Shown here piece by piece: positions 47,337 to 56,189 of a stretch of DNA of 63,641 nucleotides. Position numbers and translations under genes: made by a program. The stretch is taken from positions 1-63,641 of IMG/VR virus record IMGVR_UViG_3300036830_000465, one strand, 5' to 3'. Every line of letters begins with the position of its first letter. Position 1 is the first letter of the stretch. A model generated the notes under the pieces. It did not search any database. It saw nothing but the letters and a program-made list of their open reading frames with translations, and was not told the DNA's origin. The stretch comes from a virus.

Positions 47337-47365
47337 TTGACACCGCAGCGTTTCCGATTTAAACT
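47337..47365 (+). promoter_or_regulatory. Sigma-70 promoter
   Basis: TTGACA at 47337-47342, 17 bases, TAAACT at 47360-47365. It is one of the cleanest -35/-10 pairs in the window and lies in the 86-base gap after the mini-protein gene. It should drive the last three plus-strand genes from a start near 47372, giving a short leader with GAGGAG before the ATG at 47399. Confidence 0.65.
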
Positions 47366-47398
47366 CCTCTCATGATCGCAATTGAGGAGCGCAAAGCA

Positions 47399-47683
47399 AT
47401 GACAATCACAATCACAACGGAGCGTCACGGATCGATGACGTTGACTACTGAGCATGCGGCCTCCAGTTACCAGCAGTTGGTTGCCGTAAAGGACGGCCAG
47501 GCGTTCGGCCCTGCCGACGTATGGCAGGAGACAGTTTTTGGCGTAGAGACGGCGGCCAGGTTTGCAGCAGACATGTTCGGGATTTCCGGCCTGAGCCGTG
47601 GACAGCTACCGATGGATCAATTTGAGGCGCTGCGCAGATTTTGCGGTGAGCACATGCCTACGGCGTGGGCGGCAAATGTCTAA
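47399..47683 (+). CDS. Hypothetical protein
   Basis: 94 residues from the ATG at 47399 (GAGGAG nine bases upstream). Alpha/beta, no motif known (MTITITTERHGSMTLTT, then a helical end). First gene behind the promoter at 47337, so expressed apart from the main early operon. Confidence 0.5.
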   Translation: MTITITTERHGSMTLTTEHAASSYQQLVAVKDGQAFGPADVWQETVFGVETAARFAADMFGISGLSRGQLPMDQFEALRRFCGEHMPTAWAANV

Positions 47684-47714
47684 TTCCACGATGGCAATCA
47701 CAGGGGAGAACGCA

Positions 47715-48125
47715 ATGAAGAATACGACGACGCTCTACAGTAACGGCAATATCACGATGGGGATGGAGGGCGCGGTGACGGTGTCGCAAAAACCGTCCGA
47801 GACGGCCGTCTACAAAAACGGTCAGCGAATCGCAATGCCACGGCCGCGATATGCGCTGTCGGCCGACCAGCCGCTCTCCGGTCAGCCGGGACGCGCAGAA
47901 TTTGAATCCGACCTGAGGAGCGTCCTCGCCGGTGCGTGCGGCCGGGAATATGCGGCCCAGCTGATCGCCGACACCTACAACAATCAGGACGGCGTGAGTC
48001 CGTACAGGCCCTCGGATGACATTGCCGATGGCGACTATCAGTATCTGCGGTCGCTCGGCGGGGACACCGGCGAGTTGGAACGGATTTATCGTGCTGCGTT
48101 TAACGCTGCCGTGGAGGCCGCGTAA
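47715..48125 (+). CDS. Hypothetical protein
   Basis: 136 residues from the ATG at 47715 (GGGGAG six bases upstream); an ATG at 47676 is possible but lacks a ribosome site. YSNGNITMGMEGAVTVSQKPSETAVYKNG suggests a beta sheet. No family recognised. Confidence 0.5.
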   Translation: MKNTTTLYSNGNITMGMEGAVTVSQKPSETAVYKNGQRIAMPRPRYALSADQPLSGQPGRAEFESDLRSVLAGACGREYAAQLIADTYNNQDGVSPYRPSDDIADGDYQYLRSLGGDTGELERIYRAAFNAAVEAA

Positions 48126-48130
48126 ATTCG

Positions 48131-48328
48131 ATGACCCGCCAGCAATATAAGGCCCTCCGCAAATCACTTGCCCTCTCACAGCGGGAGATGGGCGAACGGG
48201 TGGGCGTGGCGAAAAATACCATCCAGCGGCGCGAGGCTGGGGAGTTGCCGATTCCGCGGGAAGCCGAACTGGCTATTAAGTGCGTGGCGGAACACGGGCG
48301 ACGTAAGCCGCCGGCCGAATCGAACTAA
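48131..48328 (+). CDS. XRE-type DNA-binding protein
   Basis: 65 residues. YKALRKSLALSQREMGERVGVAKNTIQRREAGELPIPREAEL is a compact XRE/plasmid-antitoxin-like helix-turn-helix. The gene's 3' end overlaps the minus-strand gene at 48325 by four bases, a convergent meeting of early and late transcription. Confidence 0.65.
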   Translation: MTRQQYKALRKSLALSQREMGERVGVAKNTIQRREAGELPIPREAELAIKCVAEHGRRKPPAESN

Positions 48329-48528
48329 CTAATCGGCTCCTCCGGCAAGAGTTTCGCGAGGTCCATAGGCTGCCCGGTCTGGCTCTGGTACCCCTCCGCA
48401 ACCGCTCGCGCAATCGCTTCCAATCCTTGAATCATCGCCACGTCTTTTTCCGCTCCGGTTCCGGTGGCGGCCGTCCGCGCCAGCCCGGTAACCAATTCCA
48501 GTATCAGTAGAATAGCTTCCATGTTCAT
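48325..48528 (-). CDS. Small hydrophobic hypothetical protein
   Basis: 67 residues. MNMEAILLILELVTGLARTAATGTGAEKD begins with a mostly hydrophobic helix; the rest is soluble (GYQSQTGQPMDLAKLLPEE). Last gene of the late operon, overlapping the start of nothing else. No family recognised. Confidence 0.45.
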   Translation of the reverse strand: MNMEAILLILELVTGLARTAATGTGAEKDVAMIQGLEAIARAVAEGYQSQTGQPMDLAKLLPEEPIS

Positions 48529-48713
48529 GATTTCTCTCCTTTATCAATGAAGTCCGCAACCTTGTCTTGCGCCTGAGAAAGCAGATTGATGGCATCCGTC
48601 AACAGCACATCGCATCCGGCTTCTTCAACAACGCGAATCGCCTCGCGAATTGCCAGTTCTGCTGGAGTCATCGAGTAGACCTGATTGCGGCGTGGGACAT
48701 CCCCCTCACTCAC
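48525..48713 (-). CDS. Hypothetical protein
   Basis: 62 residues. Helical (AELAIREAIRVVEEAGCDVLLTDAINLLSQAQDKV). Overlaps the start of the next gene by four bases, so part of the lysis operon. Confidence 0.5.
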   Translation of the reverse strand: MSEGDVPRRNQVYSMTPAELAIREAIRVVEEAGCDVLLTDAINLLSQAQDKVADFIDKGEKS

Positions 48714-49066
48714 GGCCTGACTCCTTTGAATGCGGCAATCGCTTTGTTGAGCGCGGCCACAGCGGCGTTTAGTTTGGCGAGTTGCTGGTCCGCGGGCAAT
48801 CCCGCATGAATCGCCTTGTCGTATTCCTGCAGTGCTGGCGCCGCGATGTTGTAGGACGTGACAATCGCGTTCATTGCCGGTTTGAGTGTGGCCGGTAGCA
48901 CGCCCGAGGCAAACTGGTCGCGACTCACATCAATGAGCGTCTTAGCCCCGCTGATGGCATCGTAGGTGGTGGACTCAAACTGATTCGCCGCGCCGGGATG
49001 AATCACGTACCCATGGCAGGCGGTGAGGGACAGAGCGAGGCAGACTGACATGATAAACAGTTTCAT
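48710..49066 (-). CDS. Lipoprotein, candidate spanin subunit
   Basis: 118 residues from the ATG at 49066. MKLFIMSVCLALSLTACHGY is a lipoprotein signal with lipobox LTAC. The mature chain is helical (LPATLKPAMNAIVTSYNIAAPALQEYD ... LNAAVAALNKAIAAFK). In the lysis cassette an outer-membrane lipoprotein of this size may be a spanin. It overlaps the two-helix protein upstream. Confidence 0.5.
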   Translation of the reverse strand: MKLFIMSVCLALSLTACHGYVIHPGAANQFESTTYDAISGAKTLIDVSRDQFASGVLPATLKPAMNAIVTSYNIAAPALQEYDKAIHAGLPADQQLAKLNAAVAALNKAIAAFKGVRP

Positions 49067-49308
49067 GGTTTTTTCTCCGGTGGTGGTGTCGTGGAGACGG
49101 TTTCCGTGACCGAGCCATTCGGCAACGGCCGCTTCAGGGAATTGATGAGTGTGGTCATGGCGACGATGACCGCGCCAATCGTGTTCATGGCCCACGTCGA
49201 GGCCGTGTTGTCGTGCCAGTGGATGAAGAACAGCAGGCAGATCATCAGCGCCAGCAGGATGACGAGCAAAAGTAGTTCGGCGAAATTGGTTTGAATGAAA
49301 TCCTTCAT
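49063..49308 (-). CDS. Holin-like two-helix protein
   Basis: 81 residues. LLLLVILLALMICLLFFIHW and AMNTIGAVIVAMTTLI are two membrane helices with a basic/proline C-terminus (PPPEKKP). It is placed next to the muralytic gene at 49305, so a holin is likely. ATGA overlap with the lipoprotein start. Confidence 0.6.
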   Translation of the reverse strand: MKDFIQTNFAELLLLVILLALMICLLFFIHWHDNTASTWAMNTIGAVIVAMTTLINSLKRPLPNGSVTETVSTTPPPEKKP

Positions 49309-49703
49309 GTGAGCCTTTCTCCCGGTGTTTCGGCAACGACCTGCAGGCGGTTGTCGCCCGCCTTTGCCAGCGAGTCCACGTGTTCGCGTACAACACGGCT
49401 TTGAACGATGCAGCCCTTCGAGGCCATTCCCATGTGCTGCGCAGAGTCGCCGTGCATGCGGAATTCCGAGCGTCCAAACATTTCATTGGAGGCGTCTGGC
49501 GTGAGATTCATCGTCACAGGCCCGAGCGTTGGATGTTCATAAGCCGGACCGATGGTGTACCAGCCGCACGGCAACGGGCCAGTCTCGTGAACCGACTGCA
49601 TGTCCGGATTGTTCTTTCCGGTGTAGCGGCCAGCGTAACCGGAGCCGACAAGAAATCCGTTGTGGAGCAGGGAGCCGGTGCGTTGCACGTAAGTCCATGT
49701 CAT
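49305..49703 (-). CDS. L,D-transpeptidase-like (DUF2778/tlde1-type) muralytic protein
   Basis: 132 residues. GRSEFRMHGDSAQHMGMASKGCIVQSR contains the HGD ... ASxGCI signature of the YkuD/DUF2778 fold (catalytic Cys in SKGC, His in MHGD). DUF2778 proteins cleave or exchange bonds in peptidoglycan. Its place in the lysis cassette and the absence of any other endolysin in the window make it the likely endolysin. No signal peptide, so export depends on the holin. Confidence 0.65.
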   Translation of the reverse strand: MTWTYVQRTGSLLHNGFLVGSGYAGRYTGKNNPDMQSVHETGPLPCGWYTIGPAYEHPTLGPVTMNLTPDASNEMFGRSEFRMHGDSAQHMGMASKGCIVQSRVVREHVDSLAKAGDNRLQVVAETPGERLT

Positions 49704-50060
49704 TTATTCGTACCTATCCTCACCCCTGCCGCGCTTCTGCTTCTTGAACCATCCCGCAAACTGCAATCCCAGCGAGCTAAAAATCCCCGCGCCAATCATG
49801 CGCAGCAGCCATGTATCGCTTTCAGCGAGATTCTCCAGCGACGTGATGCGCTGGTTCGAACTGAATCGGTAGTCCTGTAGGTCTCGAATCTCGCGCTCGG
49901 AATTGGCGATGTGCGTGTCAATGCGATCAGCCAGCACTTCGGTTGAGGGCACGTAGTGGTAGTCGTTCTGCGCAAAGACGGCGATATCCCGTCCGAGGCA
50001 ATACAGCATGACGATGAGACAGGCGGCCAGTACGGGCCCGCGCATTTTCATTTCAATCAC
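49704..50060 (-). CDS. Membrane protein with coiled coil, candidate i-spanin/pinholin
   Basis: 118 residues. PVLAACLIVMLYCLGRDIAVFA is an N-terminal helix anchor, followed by a coiled-coil segment (ADRIDTHIANSEREIRDLQDYRFSSNQRITSLENLA, shown in part) and a second hydrophobic helix (LLRMIGAGIFSSLGLQFAGWF). The charge pattern fits an inner-membrane lysis partner. Overlaps its neighbours. Confidence 0.5.
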   Translation of the reverse strand: MIEMKMRGPVLAACLIVMLYCLGRDIAVFAQNDYHYVPSTEVLADRIDTHIANSEREIRDLQDYRFSSNQRITSLENLAESDTWLLRMIGAGIFSSLGLQFAGWFKKQKRGRGEDRYE

Positions 50061-50277
50061 CGCCCCGGTGGATGGTCAGTGGACTATTGAATCGCTGCAG
50101 CATGGCGACGGTCAGCAGGACCACGAGGACAATTGCGACATAGCGGATGATGTCCTTGGTTCGGGCGCTAAGCGGTAGCAGCGGGAGCCATACCGCCAGA
50201 GTCCCGCCGGACAAAAGCCAGATGGTCAGAATCGACATAATGAGGTAGCCATACCCCGGCTGAAAAATGTTGCGCAT
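50053..50277 (-). CDS. Two-helix membrane protein
   Basis: 74 residues with LIMSILTIWLLSGGTLAVWLPLLPL and IIRYVAIVLVVLLTVAML as membrane helices. It heads the lysis cassette behind the fibre gene. It may be a holin; the gene at 49063 competes for this role. Confidence 0.5.
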   Translation of the reverse strand: MRNIFQPGYGYLIMSILTIWLLSGGTLAVWLPLLPLSARTKDIIRYVAIVLVVLLTVAMLQRFNSPLTIHRGGD

Positions 50278-50291
50278 GAGACCTCCAATCG

Positions 50292-52907
50292 TTAAGGCGT
50301 TTGCGTCACTGTGGCAGCCAGTCGTCCGGCCACCGTCCCGTCAATCGTGGCATCCTGCCCAGCGGTAAAGATTTTGTTGACGTCCGGCCCCCACAGCAGG
50401 AAATGCCCGCCGCTGGAGCCGTCCCAGAGCGCCAGCTGCGTCACGGTGACCGCGGGCATGGAATCGAATTCCACCAGTGCTTGATAGTCGAGGGAGAAGA
50501 GTGTGTTGCCCAGCAGCAGCGTCCCTGTGTCCGCCCAATCCGCAATGGTGGCAATCTGGCGCGCGTAGGAACCGCCAGCGACTTCATTGCCGCCGGTGTC
50601 GTCCTTCGCTCCTGTGTGCAATGCCCAATAACAGGGCGCGCTGGTAAAGCCGGTAGCCTTGAAAATGTATTCGAGTAATTTGTTGGCCAGGTACACGCTG
50701 AAGTTTGCCGAGAGCTTGACGACGAGCGAGCCCACGTCGAAAAACGGCGCTTTCCCGGCCTTCAGGGTCACCGGGTAATTCAGGGTGACGCCCATCAGGA
50801 ACGTTCCACCGCTGGAGGAATCCCAGAACCCCACATCCGTGATGGTGGTCAGCGGTGTCGCCGTGAACTGGATCAGCGTCCGGTTTGCAATTTGACGATT
50901 GGCTGCCGTACCCCAAAAGGAAGCGTTTGCCGCAAACCGCCCGTAGCTGCCGCCGGTGACCTCGTTTGCGCCAGTGAGTCCGGTACGCCCCGTATGCAGC
51001 GAAATGTAAATCGGCGACACCAGAAAATCGATGTCCTTGAGCACCTTGTCCAGTAGCGATTGCGCAAACGAATCCGGAGGCGGTGGTGGTGGAGGCGGTG
51101 AACCCGAGAGCGGGATCCCGATCGCGCCCACATAGAACGAGCCGCCGGTGTCGCCGTCCGAAATGCTGATCGCGTTGATGCTCGTGGTCCCGGCCAGCAT
51201 GTCCATCCAGGAGGAGAACGTGACGCCGGCATCAATGGAGACCCGGTACTGGCCAGCATGGCCGGCGGCATCCAGTTGCAGGCGAGTGTCGTATGGCATA
51301 TCCGGAACGTAATCGCCCAGATCGATGAAGCTGGAGGCGCCGTAGTCGAACGCCTGGATCTTGCCGCCCGGTCCGAGGCGCACGGCCGCGCGGTCGCTGG
51401 CATCGAGCGAACCGCCCGACTGCAGCAGAAACGCCATGCTGCTGGTCGGGGTGTTGTAATCGGCCTGCAGAATGACAATCACGGTGCCCGTATCGAATGG
51501 CGCGCAGAATCGGCGCGCTCCGGAGAATGTGGTCGGTGTGCACTTCGCCGCGTTGCCGGCATCGCCGCCGGCCGGTGCGGTGACCACCGTTACCGGCTGG
51601 TCGCCCTGGTCTTCCCAGTCGCCCACCCAGTTGGTCCCGCCGCTGTTGCCGGCCAGCGGAGCGCTCGTGGTGTAGGCAAAATCCTCGATCGGCGGATCCC
51701 CGGAAGGAGGCGGCGCGGAGCCATCGAACTCGAACGCACCACGAGACGGAGGGCTTGAAAACAGCAAACCATCGGCATCGAGCGCAACCCCAACATCGAC
51801 GCCAGCGCCAATGCAGGGGCTCCCGGACTGGAGATGGAAATCCTCGGCGGACGGATCGACAAACAGCGGGTCACCGTCCGAATCGACCCAGTTGTGGGAT
51901 AGCGTGGTGCCGACACCGTTGTCTGTGATGCCCGCCCCGTTGCCCACCGCAATACAGTTTTTGGCAGCGCAATCGATTTCGGCGGATCCGAAAATGAGAA
52001 TCGCGTCGAGCTGGTTGCCGTACAGAACGCAATTGAGAAGTTGCGCCAGAGTCTCAGAATTACTGAGCTGCACCCCAGGCCCGGAATTGTTGTAGATGAG
52101 GCAGCAATAGACGAGATTCCGGTCGCCCGACTGCAGAACAAGGCCACCCGCGCCACCGTTTTCCACGAGGTCGTTGTCGTGGATTCGCACGTACCGCAGG
52201 ATGCAATCGTTAATGACGCCGCCATGCCCCTGATCATTGAATTGGATTCCGTAGCCGTGCGGGGCGTGGTCGTACTCGCCGCCATCGATCAGCAGGTACG
52301 ATCCGACGTTCCAGTACAGGTTATGGTTCTGATTCGTGTCGTTGCCGTTGTGGTGGCCATGGCAGTTGATCAGCTCGATGTAGTCGCCGCCCAGCAAGGC
52401 CCCCTGGTTGAACGCGCCCGTCCACTCCACGTTAACGAATCGGAAGTGATTCATCCCGGCGCCGCTGGCTTGAATGGCGCAATTTAGCTGAGCGGTACCG
52501 CGCCCGGCCGGAATGTTGTACGTCGGGTCGCCCGGGTCAAGGAAGCCGTTCGAGCCGGTGGAATCAAATTTGATGTCCTGAACGATGACGTAATCGCCAT
52601 TGAACATCGCGCAACCGATCGGATCGGTGGAAGTGGCGACGACGGTTTCGCCGGGATATGCGGAGATCTTGACCGGCGCGGACCAGTCGGTGCCGGAGGG
52701 GTAATCCCAGGCATCGAAACTCGGACCCATGCCAAAGATGTATCCAGCATTGGGATGCGTTCCAGCGAGAGTTCCCTCGCGAATCCAAAGCGTCTCGCCG
52801 GGCCCGCGGTCCAGAACGGCAGTCTTCAGATCATTGAATGGCGCACCTATCGACCCATCGCCACCGCCAGCCGCGCCAACGTCGAGGAAGAATTCCGTGA
52901 CTGGCAT
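50292..52907 (-). CDS. Beta-helix tail fibre/tailspike with duplicated tip domain
   Basis: 871 residues. Residues about 1-400 are a right-handed parallel beta helix (pectate-lyase type: repeated N-x-x-V-x-N turns such as VIVQDIKFDSTGSNGF and LVYCCLIYNNSGPGVQLSNS). The part around 410-620 is a separate, glycine-rich beta domain (possibly LamG). Residues about 625-870 hold two tandem copies of a phage fibre domain (LLDKVLKDIDF ... SLHTGR ... GSYGRF ... DSSSGG; then LLEYIFKATGF ... ALHTGA ... GSYARQ ... DGSSGG). It may degrade or bind host glycans. Confidence 0.7.
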   Translation of the reverse strand: MPVTEFFLDVGAAGGGDGSIGAPFNDLKTAVLDRGPGETLWIREGTLAGTHPNAGYIFGMGPSFDAWDYPSGTDWSAPVKISAYPGETVVATSTDPIGCAMFNGDYVIVQDIKFDSTGSNGFLDPGDPTYNIPAGRGTAQLNCAIQASGAGMNHFRFVNVEWTGAFNQGALLGGDYIELINCHGHHNGNDTNQNHNLYWNVGSYLLIDGGEYDHAPHGYGIQFNDQGHGGVINDCILRYVRIHDNDLVENGGAGGLVLQSGDRNLVYCCLIYNNSGPGVQLSNSETLAQLLNCVLYGNQLDAILIFGSAEIDCAAKNCIAVGNGAGITDNGVGTTLSHNWVDSDGDPLFVDPSAEDFHLQSGSPCIGAGVDVGVALDADGLLFSSPPSRGAFEFDGSAPPPSGDPPIEDFAYTTSAPLAGNSGGTNWVGDWEDQGDQPVTVVTAPAGGDAGNAAKCTPTTFSGARRFCAPFDTGTVIVILQADYNTPTSSMAFLLQSGGSLDASDRAAVRLGPGGKIQAFDYGASSFIDLGDYVPDMPYDTRLQLDAAGHAGQYRVSIDAGVTFSSWMDMLAGTTSINAISISDGDTGGSFYVGAIGIPLSGSPPPPPPPPDSFAQSLLDKVLKDIDFLVSPIYISLHTGRTGLTGANEVTGGSYGRFAANASFWGTAANRQIANRTLIQFTATPLTTITDVGFWDSSSGGTFLMGVTLNYPVTLKAGKAPFFDVGSLVVKLSANFSVYLANKLLEYIFKATGFTSAPCYWALHTGAKDDTGGNEVAGGSYARQIATIADWADTGTLLLGNTLFSLDYQALVEFDSMPAVTVTQLALWDGSSGGHFLLWGPDVNKIFTAGQDATIDGTVAGRLAATVTQTP

Positions 52908-53194
52908 CAGGCTTCACCCGCCAGAATCTTCAGCCGCTGGATTTCTGCCGCGTCGGCTTTTGCCTTTGCGGCATCCGCTTTCGCGCGCGCCTCTGCCTGA
53001 GCCAGAATCCTGCGGATATCGCAATCGCGGTTCATCAGGTACTTGTCATGCAATCGCAGGTGATGGTTATCGACGCGCAACTCACCAATGGCGATATAGG
53101 CCTTCTGTAGTTCTTCGCGCAGGACGGTCTCGGTGGGCCGGGCGTGAATCGCCGTCAAGATTTCTGGATGAAGCGGCTGGAATCGCACTCTCAT
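52907..53194 (-). CDS. Small coiled-coil tail protein
   Basis: 95 residues from the ATG at 53194. Helical with strong heptads and an Ala/Lys-rich C-terminus (AEARAKADAAKAKADAAEIQRLKIL, shown in part). It overlaps the stops of both neighbouring tail genes by one to four bases. May tie fibre and tail tip together. Confidence 0.5.
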   Translation of the reverse strand: MRVRFQPLHPEILTAIHARPTETVLREELQKAYIAIGELRVDNHHLRLHDKYLMNRDCDIRRILAQAEARAKADAAKAKADAAEIQRLKILAGEA

Positions 53195-55401
53195 GCCGCC
53201 TCGATGTCTTCGACGGTCAAACCACCGCCGATAGAAAACGTTGCCGAGAGGCCCGGCGAGGTGTCCGGTAGAACCGGTTCCACATAGCCAGAGAGAATCA
53301 ATTGCGCGGTTTTCGGCGAAGGAGTCAGCCGCGTTTCCAGAATCACGATGCGCGTTGACACAAAGCCGGAATCGCCAATCCCCTCGATGTGCGTAACCGC
53401 GCAAATGTCGCCCAGATCAATACTGTCGAAATTCTCGATATCGGTTTCCAGTTCGGCCTGGTTGCCGTTTTCGCGCCGCAGTGACAGGTAAAGCGCTCCA
53501 AGGCTGTAGGGAACACTCGGATCCCCGTCGAGCGATCGCGCAAACCACAGACTCAGATTGTCCGGGATATCGTTTTTGAGATTGACCTTTTCCGCTTCGC
53601 TGACAATGTCCGGGGTGTGCCCAAAATATTCATTGCCCGGACTCGCATAGTTGTAGTCGTAATTGACCTGGAGTCGGGAGGCGAAGTCGGCGGAACTATA
53701 GCCGCGCTGCTTAAACGTGCCCTTGATGATGCCGCGGCCTTCAGACACCGTCAGCGCCGGGGTTTTCGTCAGGCCGATGAAATCGAGCGCCCACAGGCCA
53801 TTCCGTTTTCGGAACATCCGCAGGCCCCAGCTCTTGAGGAATCGCCCGATGATATCGCTCAAGGCAAAATCGGCCTTCGTGACAATCAGCGTGCCGCTAT
53901 AACCGCGATCATCGAACTCGGTTTTGACCCGGTCCCAGGACACCGCGTCGAATTCCGAACCATCGGCGGCAAAGCCTGCCCGGGTTTTGAGGAAATATTC
54001 AAACAGGTAAATCGGCCGGCTCTCGTAAGCCATGCCGCCCGCCAGCACGCCATCCCCGGACCAGGTGACCTCGGTTTCATCGGTCGTGTGTACCGTAAAG
54101 TCCCGCGGATCCGCCGCGAATGTGATGATGGTAAAAACCTCGCCACCGGTCGCTGTAAACGTGTCGAGCGTGTAATCGGTCGTGATGGTTTTCAGTTTGC
54201 CGTAGACGTAGACACTGGACACCGTGACCGCTTCATGCGCCGCCACATAGATAAAGTTCACCGGATCAATGCAGAAAGCGGGAAGCTGCCCGGCGTTGTC
54301 GCCCGAGCTCGAGGGCTGAACGCGGCCACCGACCCAGGGGATGAGATACCCCTGCATGTAATTGGGCGTCGCGTTGGGATAGCCGCCGGACACCAGACGT
54401 TTAAGGTATTTGGTAGCGGGCGCCTTGAACCGATCGAGCGAATCATCGGAAACCTCGACCTGAAATTCATCATTGGCGGCAATCCAGTCGCTGATAACGC
54501 CGGTGAATGTCTCCGAAAACGAACTGGCGCCGTCGTTGGGATCGCCCTGTAGTGTGCGCACCGTGCGCCCGCGCCATGCCTGATCCGCCCGCAGGCGCGA
54601 GAAAGACTGATCGCTGTTTTGGAATGTGATGATGACGCTGCCCACACTGAACAGGCCGCACAATCTGGGAATCTGCCGGACGATCGAGCCAATCGAGAGA
54701 ACCCGCTTTTCGTAGAACTTCGCCGGGGTCTCCGAGCCATCCATGGCAAACAGGCGCGTCGCGTCGTCGAACTCCATCTCCACCAGCGGAATGAATTGCC
54801 GGACGTTCGGATCCACGCTGGCCGGGGCGGCCGCTTCCAGAAGATCCAGATTCTCGGAATATCCGGAGGCATCATTGCCGGTCCCCACGCTGTCGTTGTA
54901 GCCGGCCATCACTGCGATATACCGGAATGATGTGGCGGTCACCGTGATCGAGAGCGTTTTGATCAGCACCGTGCGCGCCGCATCGGTATAGACCTTGCAG
55001 CTGAGGGTATTGCCCGAACGCTCCAGCACGCAGTAGTACGGCGTATCGAGCGACATGCTCATCGTGTCGTTGGTGCCGCCGGTGGTTTCCAGCGCCAGCG
55101 TGCGCGCGCTCGAATATGCATAGAGCGCGTGGTAGGCGCCATCGACGTCGGCGGCCCGGAAGTCACCCGCGGCATTCGAGGCCAGCCAGTAGGCGAGCGT
55201 CGCCACGCCGCTGGCGCTGTGCAGATAAATAGTGATCAGGTGCCGGAAGTCTCCGGCCAAATGTCCGGCGCCCAGATCCACCTGAACGCTGCCATTATCA
55301 TTGCGGGTTTCGAAGGCCGCCGCGGTGACGCGGGAGGCGGCAACGGTGAGGGCACTCCCGGCGTCGGTTTCAATGTAGCTGCTGAAATTCTCGATGCTCA
55401 T
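53191..55401 (-). CDS. Tail tip protein
   Basis: 736 residues. Residues about 1-190 are a LamG-like domain. The remainder (PLVEMEFDDATRLFAMDGSETP, DSLDRFKAPATKYLKRLVSGGYPN, ALDFIGLTKTPALTVSEG) resembles phage tip/baseplate hub proteins placed after distal tail genes. It likely holds the receptor-binding part of the tip. Size and place match a tail-associated hub. Confidence 0.6.
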   Translation of the reverse strand: MSIENFSSYIETDAGSALTVAASRVTAAAFETRNDNGSVQVDLGAGHLAGDFRHLITIYLHSASGVATLAYWLASNAAGDFRAADVDGAYHALYAYSSARTLALETTGGTNDTMSMSLDTPYYCVLERSGNTLSCKVYTDAARTVLIKTLSITVTATSFRYIAVMAGYNDSVGTGNDASGYSENLDLLEAAAPASVDPNVRQFIPLVEMEFDDATRLFAMDGSETPAKFYEKRVLSIGSIVRQIPRLCGLFSVGSVIITFQNSDQSFSRLRADQAWRGRTVRTLQGDPNDGASSFSETFTGVISDWIAANDEFQVEVSDDSLDRFKAPATKYLKRLVSGGYPNATPNYMQGYLIPWVGGRVQPSSSGDNAGQLPAFCIDPVNFIYVAAHEAVTVSSVYVYGKLKTITTDYTLDTFTATGGEVFTIITFAADPRDFTVHTTDETEVTWSGDGVLAGGMAYESRPIYLFEYFLKTRAGFAADGSEFDAVSWDRVKTEFDDRGYSGTLIVTKADFALSDIIGRFLKSWGLRMFRKRNGLWALDFIGLTKTPALTVSEGRGIIKGTFKQRGYSSADFASRLQVNYDYNYASPGNEYFGHTPDIVSEAEKVNLKNDIPDNLSLWFARSLDGDPSVPYSLGALYLSLRRENGNQAELETDIENFDSIDLGDICAVTHIEGIGDSGFVSTRIVILETRLTPSPKTAQLILSGYVEPVLPDTSPGLSATFSIGGGLTVEDIEAA

Positions 55402-56189
55402 GCCGCCATCCTCACGCCGCGGGACTCTTCGGTGAGGACAAGATCGGCAACGGTGATCCGGCGGTTAACGACCTCTTCGACCGTCGAGGAACTCAAGGTC
55501 ACCACATAGCCCTTGTACACGGCCGGATCCGGAATCAGGAACAGGTAGATCGCATCACCATTGAGCGAGTCTGTGAAATCGGTTAAGGTCTGCGCCTGCG
55601 CGTCGGTCATTTCCTCGAAGGTGAACACGAACTCGAAATATTTCCGGATCTTGTTGACGCTGCGCGCGCCCAGTTCGCTGCGCTTCGAGTTGTTCTCCTG
55701 CACGTGGCGGCGGCGCCAGTCGTAACTGAAGTTGTTATCCAGCGTGACGGCCAGGCCAATCATCAGACGCCCGATGGAATAGGCGTGCGAGGCAGTAATT
55801 GCGTCGACGATGCCGATGGTCAGGTAGCGATCGGTGCGCGTGGAGGCCGTCCGGAAGTACGCATCGATCTCCCGGTACGTCATCGTGTCGGTGTGGTCGA
55901 TCACGCCGGACGTGGTGCCGCTTTTAATGGTGATGACGACGCTCGGATCGAAATCGTGATTGACGAGCATGATCTGGTTCCACGGTGTCGGCGCGCCCAG
56001 ATCGACGGTAATGAGGTTGTTGTAGCCGCCGGTAACGTTCGTCGTGGTATACCGCTGCGAGATGTCGGTGGTCTGCAGGTTGAGCTGCGAACTGCCCGGC
56101 GCCGCGCTGTAGTTCACGCCCCAATTGGTGGCATTGCTCAGCGGCTGAAACAAATCGTCGGTGGATCGCAGGAAGGTGAAGAAGCTCAT
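55398..56189 (-). CDS. Distal tail-like protein
   Basis: 263 residues. IDHTDTMTYREIDAYFRTASTRTDRYLTIGIVDA, KRSELGARSVNKIRKYFEFVFTFEEMTDAQAQTLTDF and the closing YLFLIPDPAVYKGYVV are patterns seen in DUF2460-like or distal-tail proteins. Located between tape measure and tip genes. Overlaps both. Confidence 0.55.
   Translation of the reverse strand: MSFFTFLRSTDDLFQPLSNATNWGVNYSAAPGSSQLNLQTTDISQRYTTTNVTGGYNNLITVDLGAPTPWNQIMLVNHDFDPSVVITIKSGTTSGVIDHTDTMTYREIDAYFRTASTRTDRYLTIGIVDAITASHAYSIGRLMIGLAVTLDNNFSYDWRRRHVQENNSKRSELGARSVNKIRKYFEFVFTFEEMTDAQAQTLTDFTDSLNGDAIYLFLIPDPAVYKGYVVTLSSSTVEEVVNRRITVADLVLTEESRGVRMAA

Noticed and set aside
53617-54552. Plus-strand ORF of 311 residues opposite the tail tip gene
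   Set aside because: No domain, antisense to a gene with clear tip-protein features.
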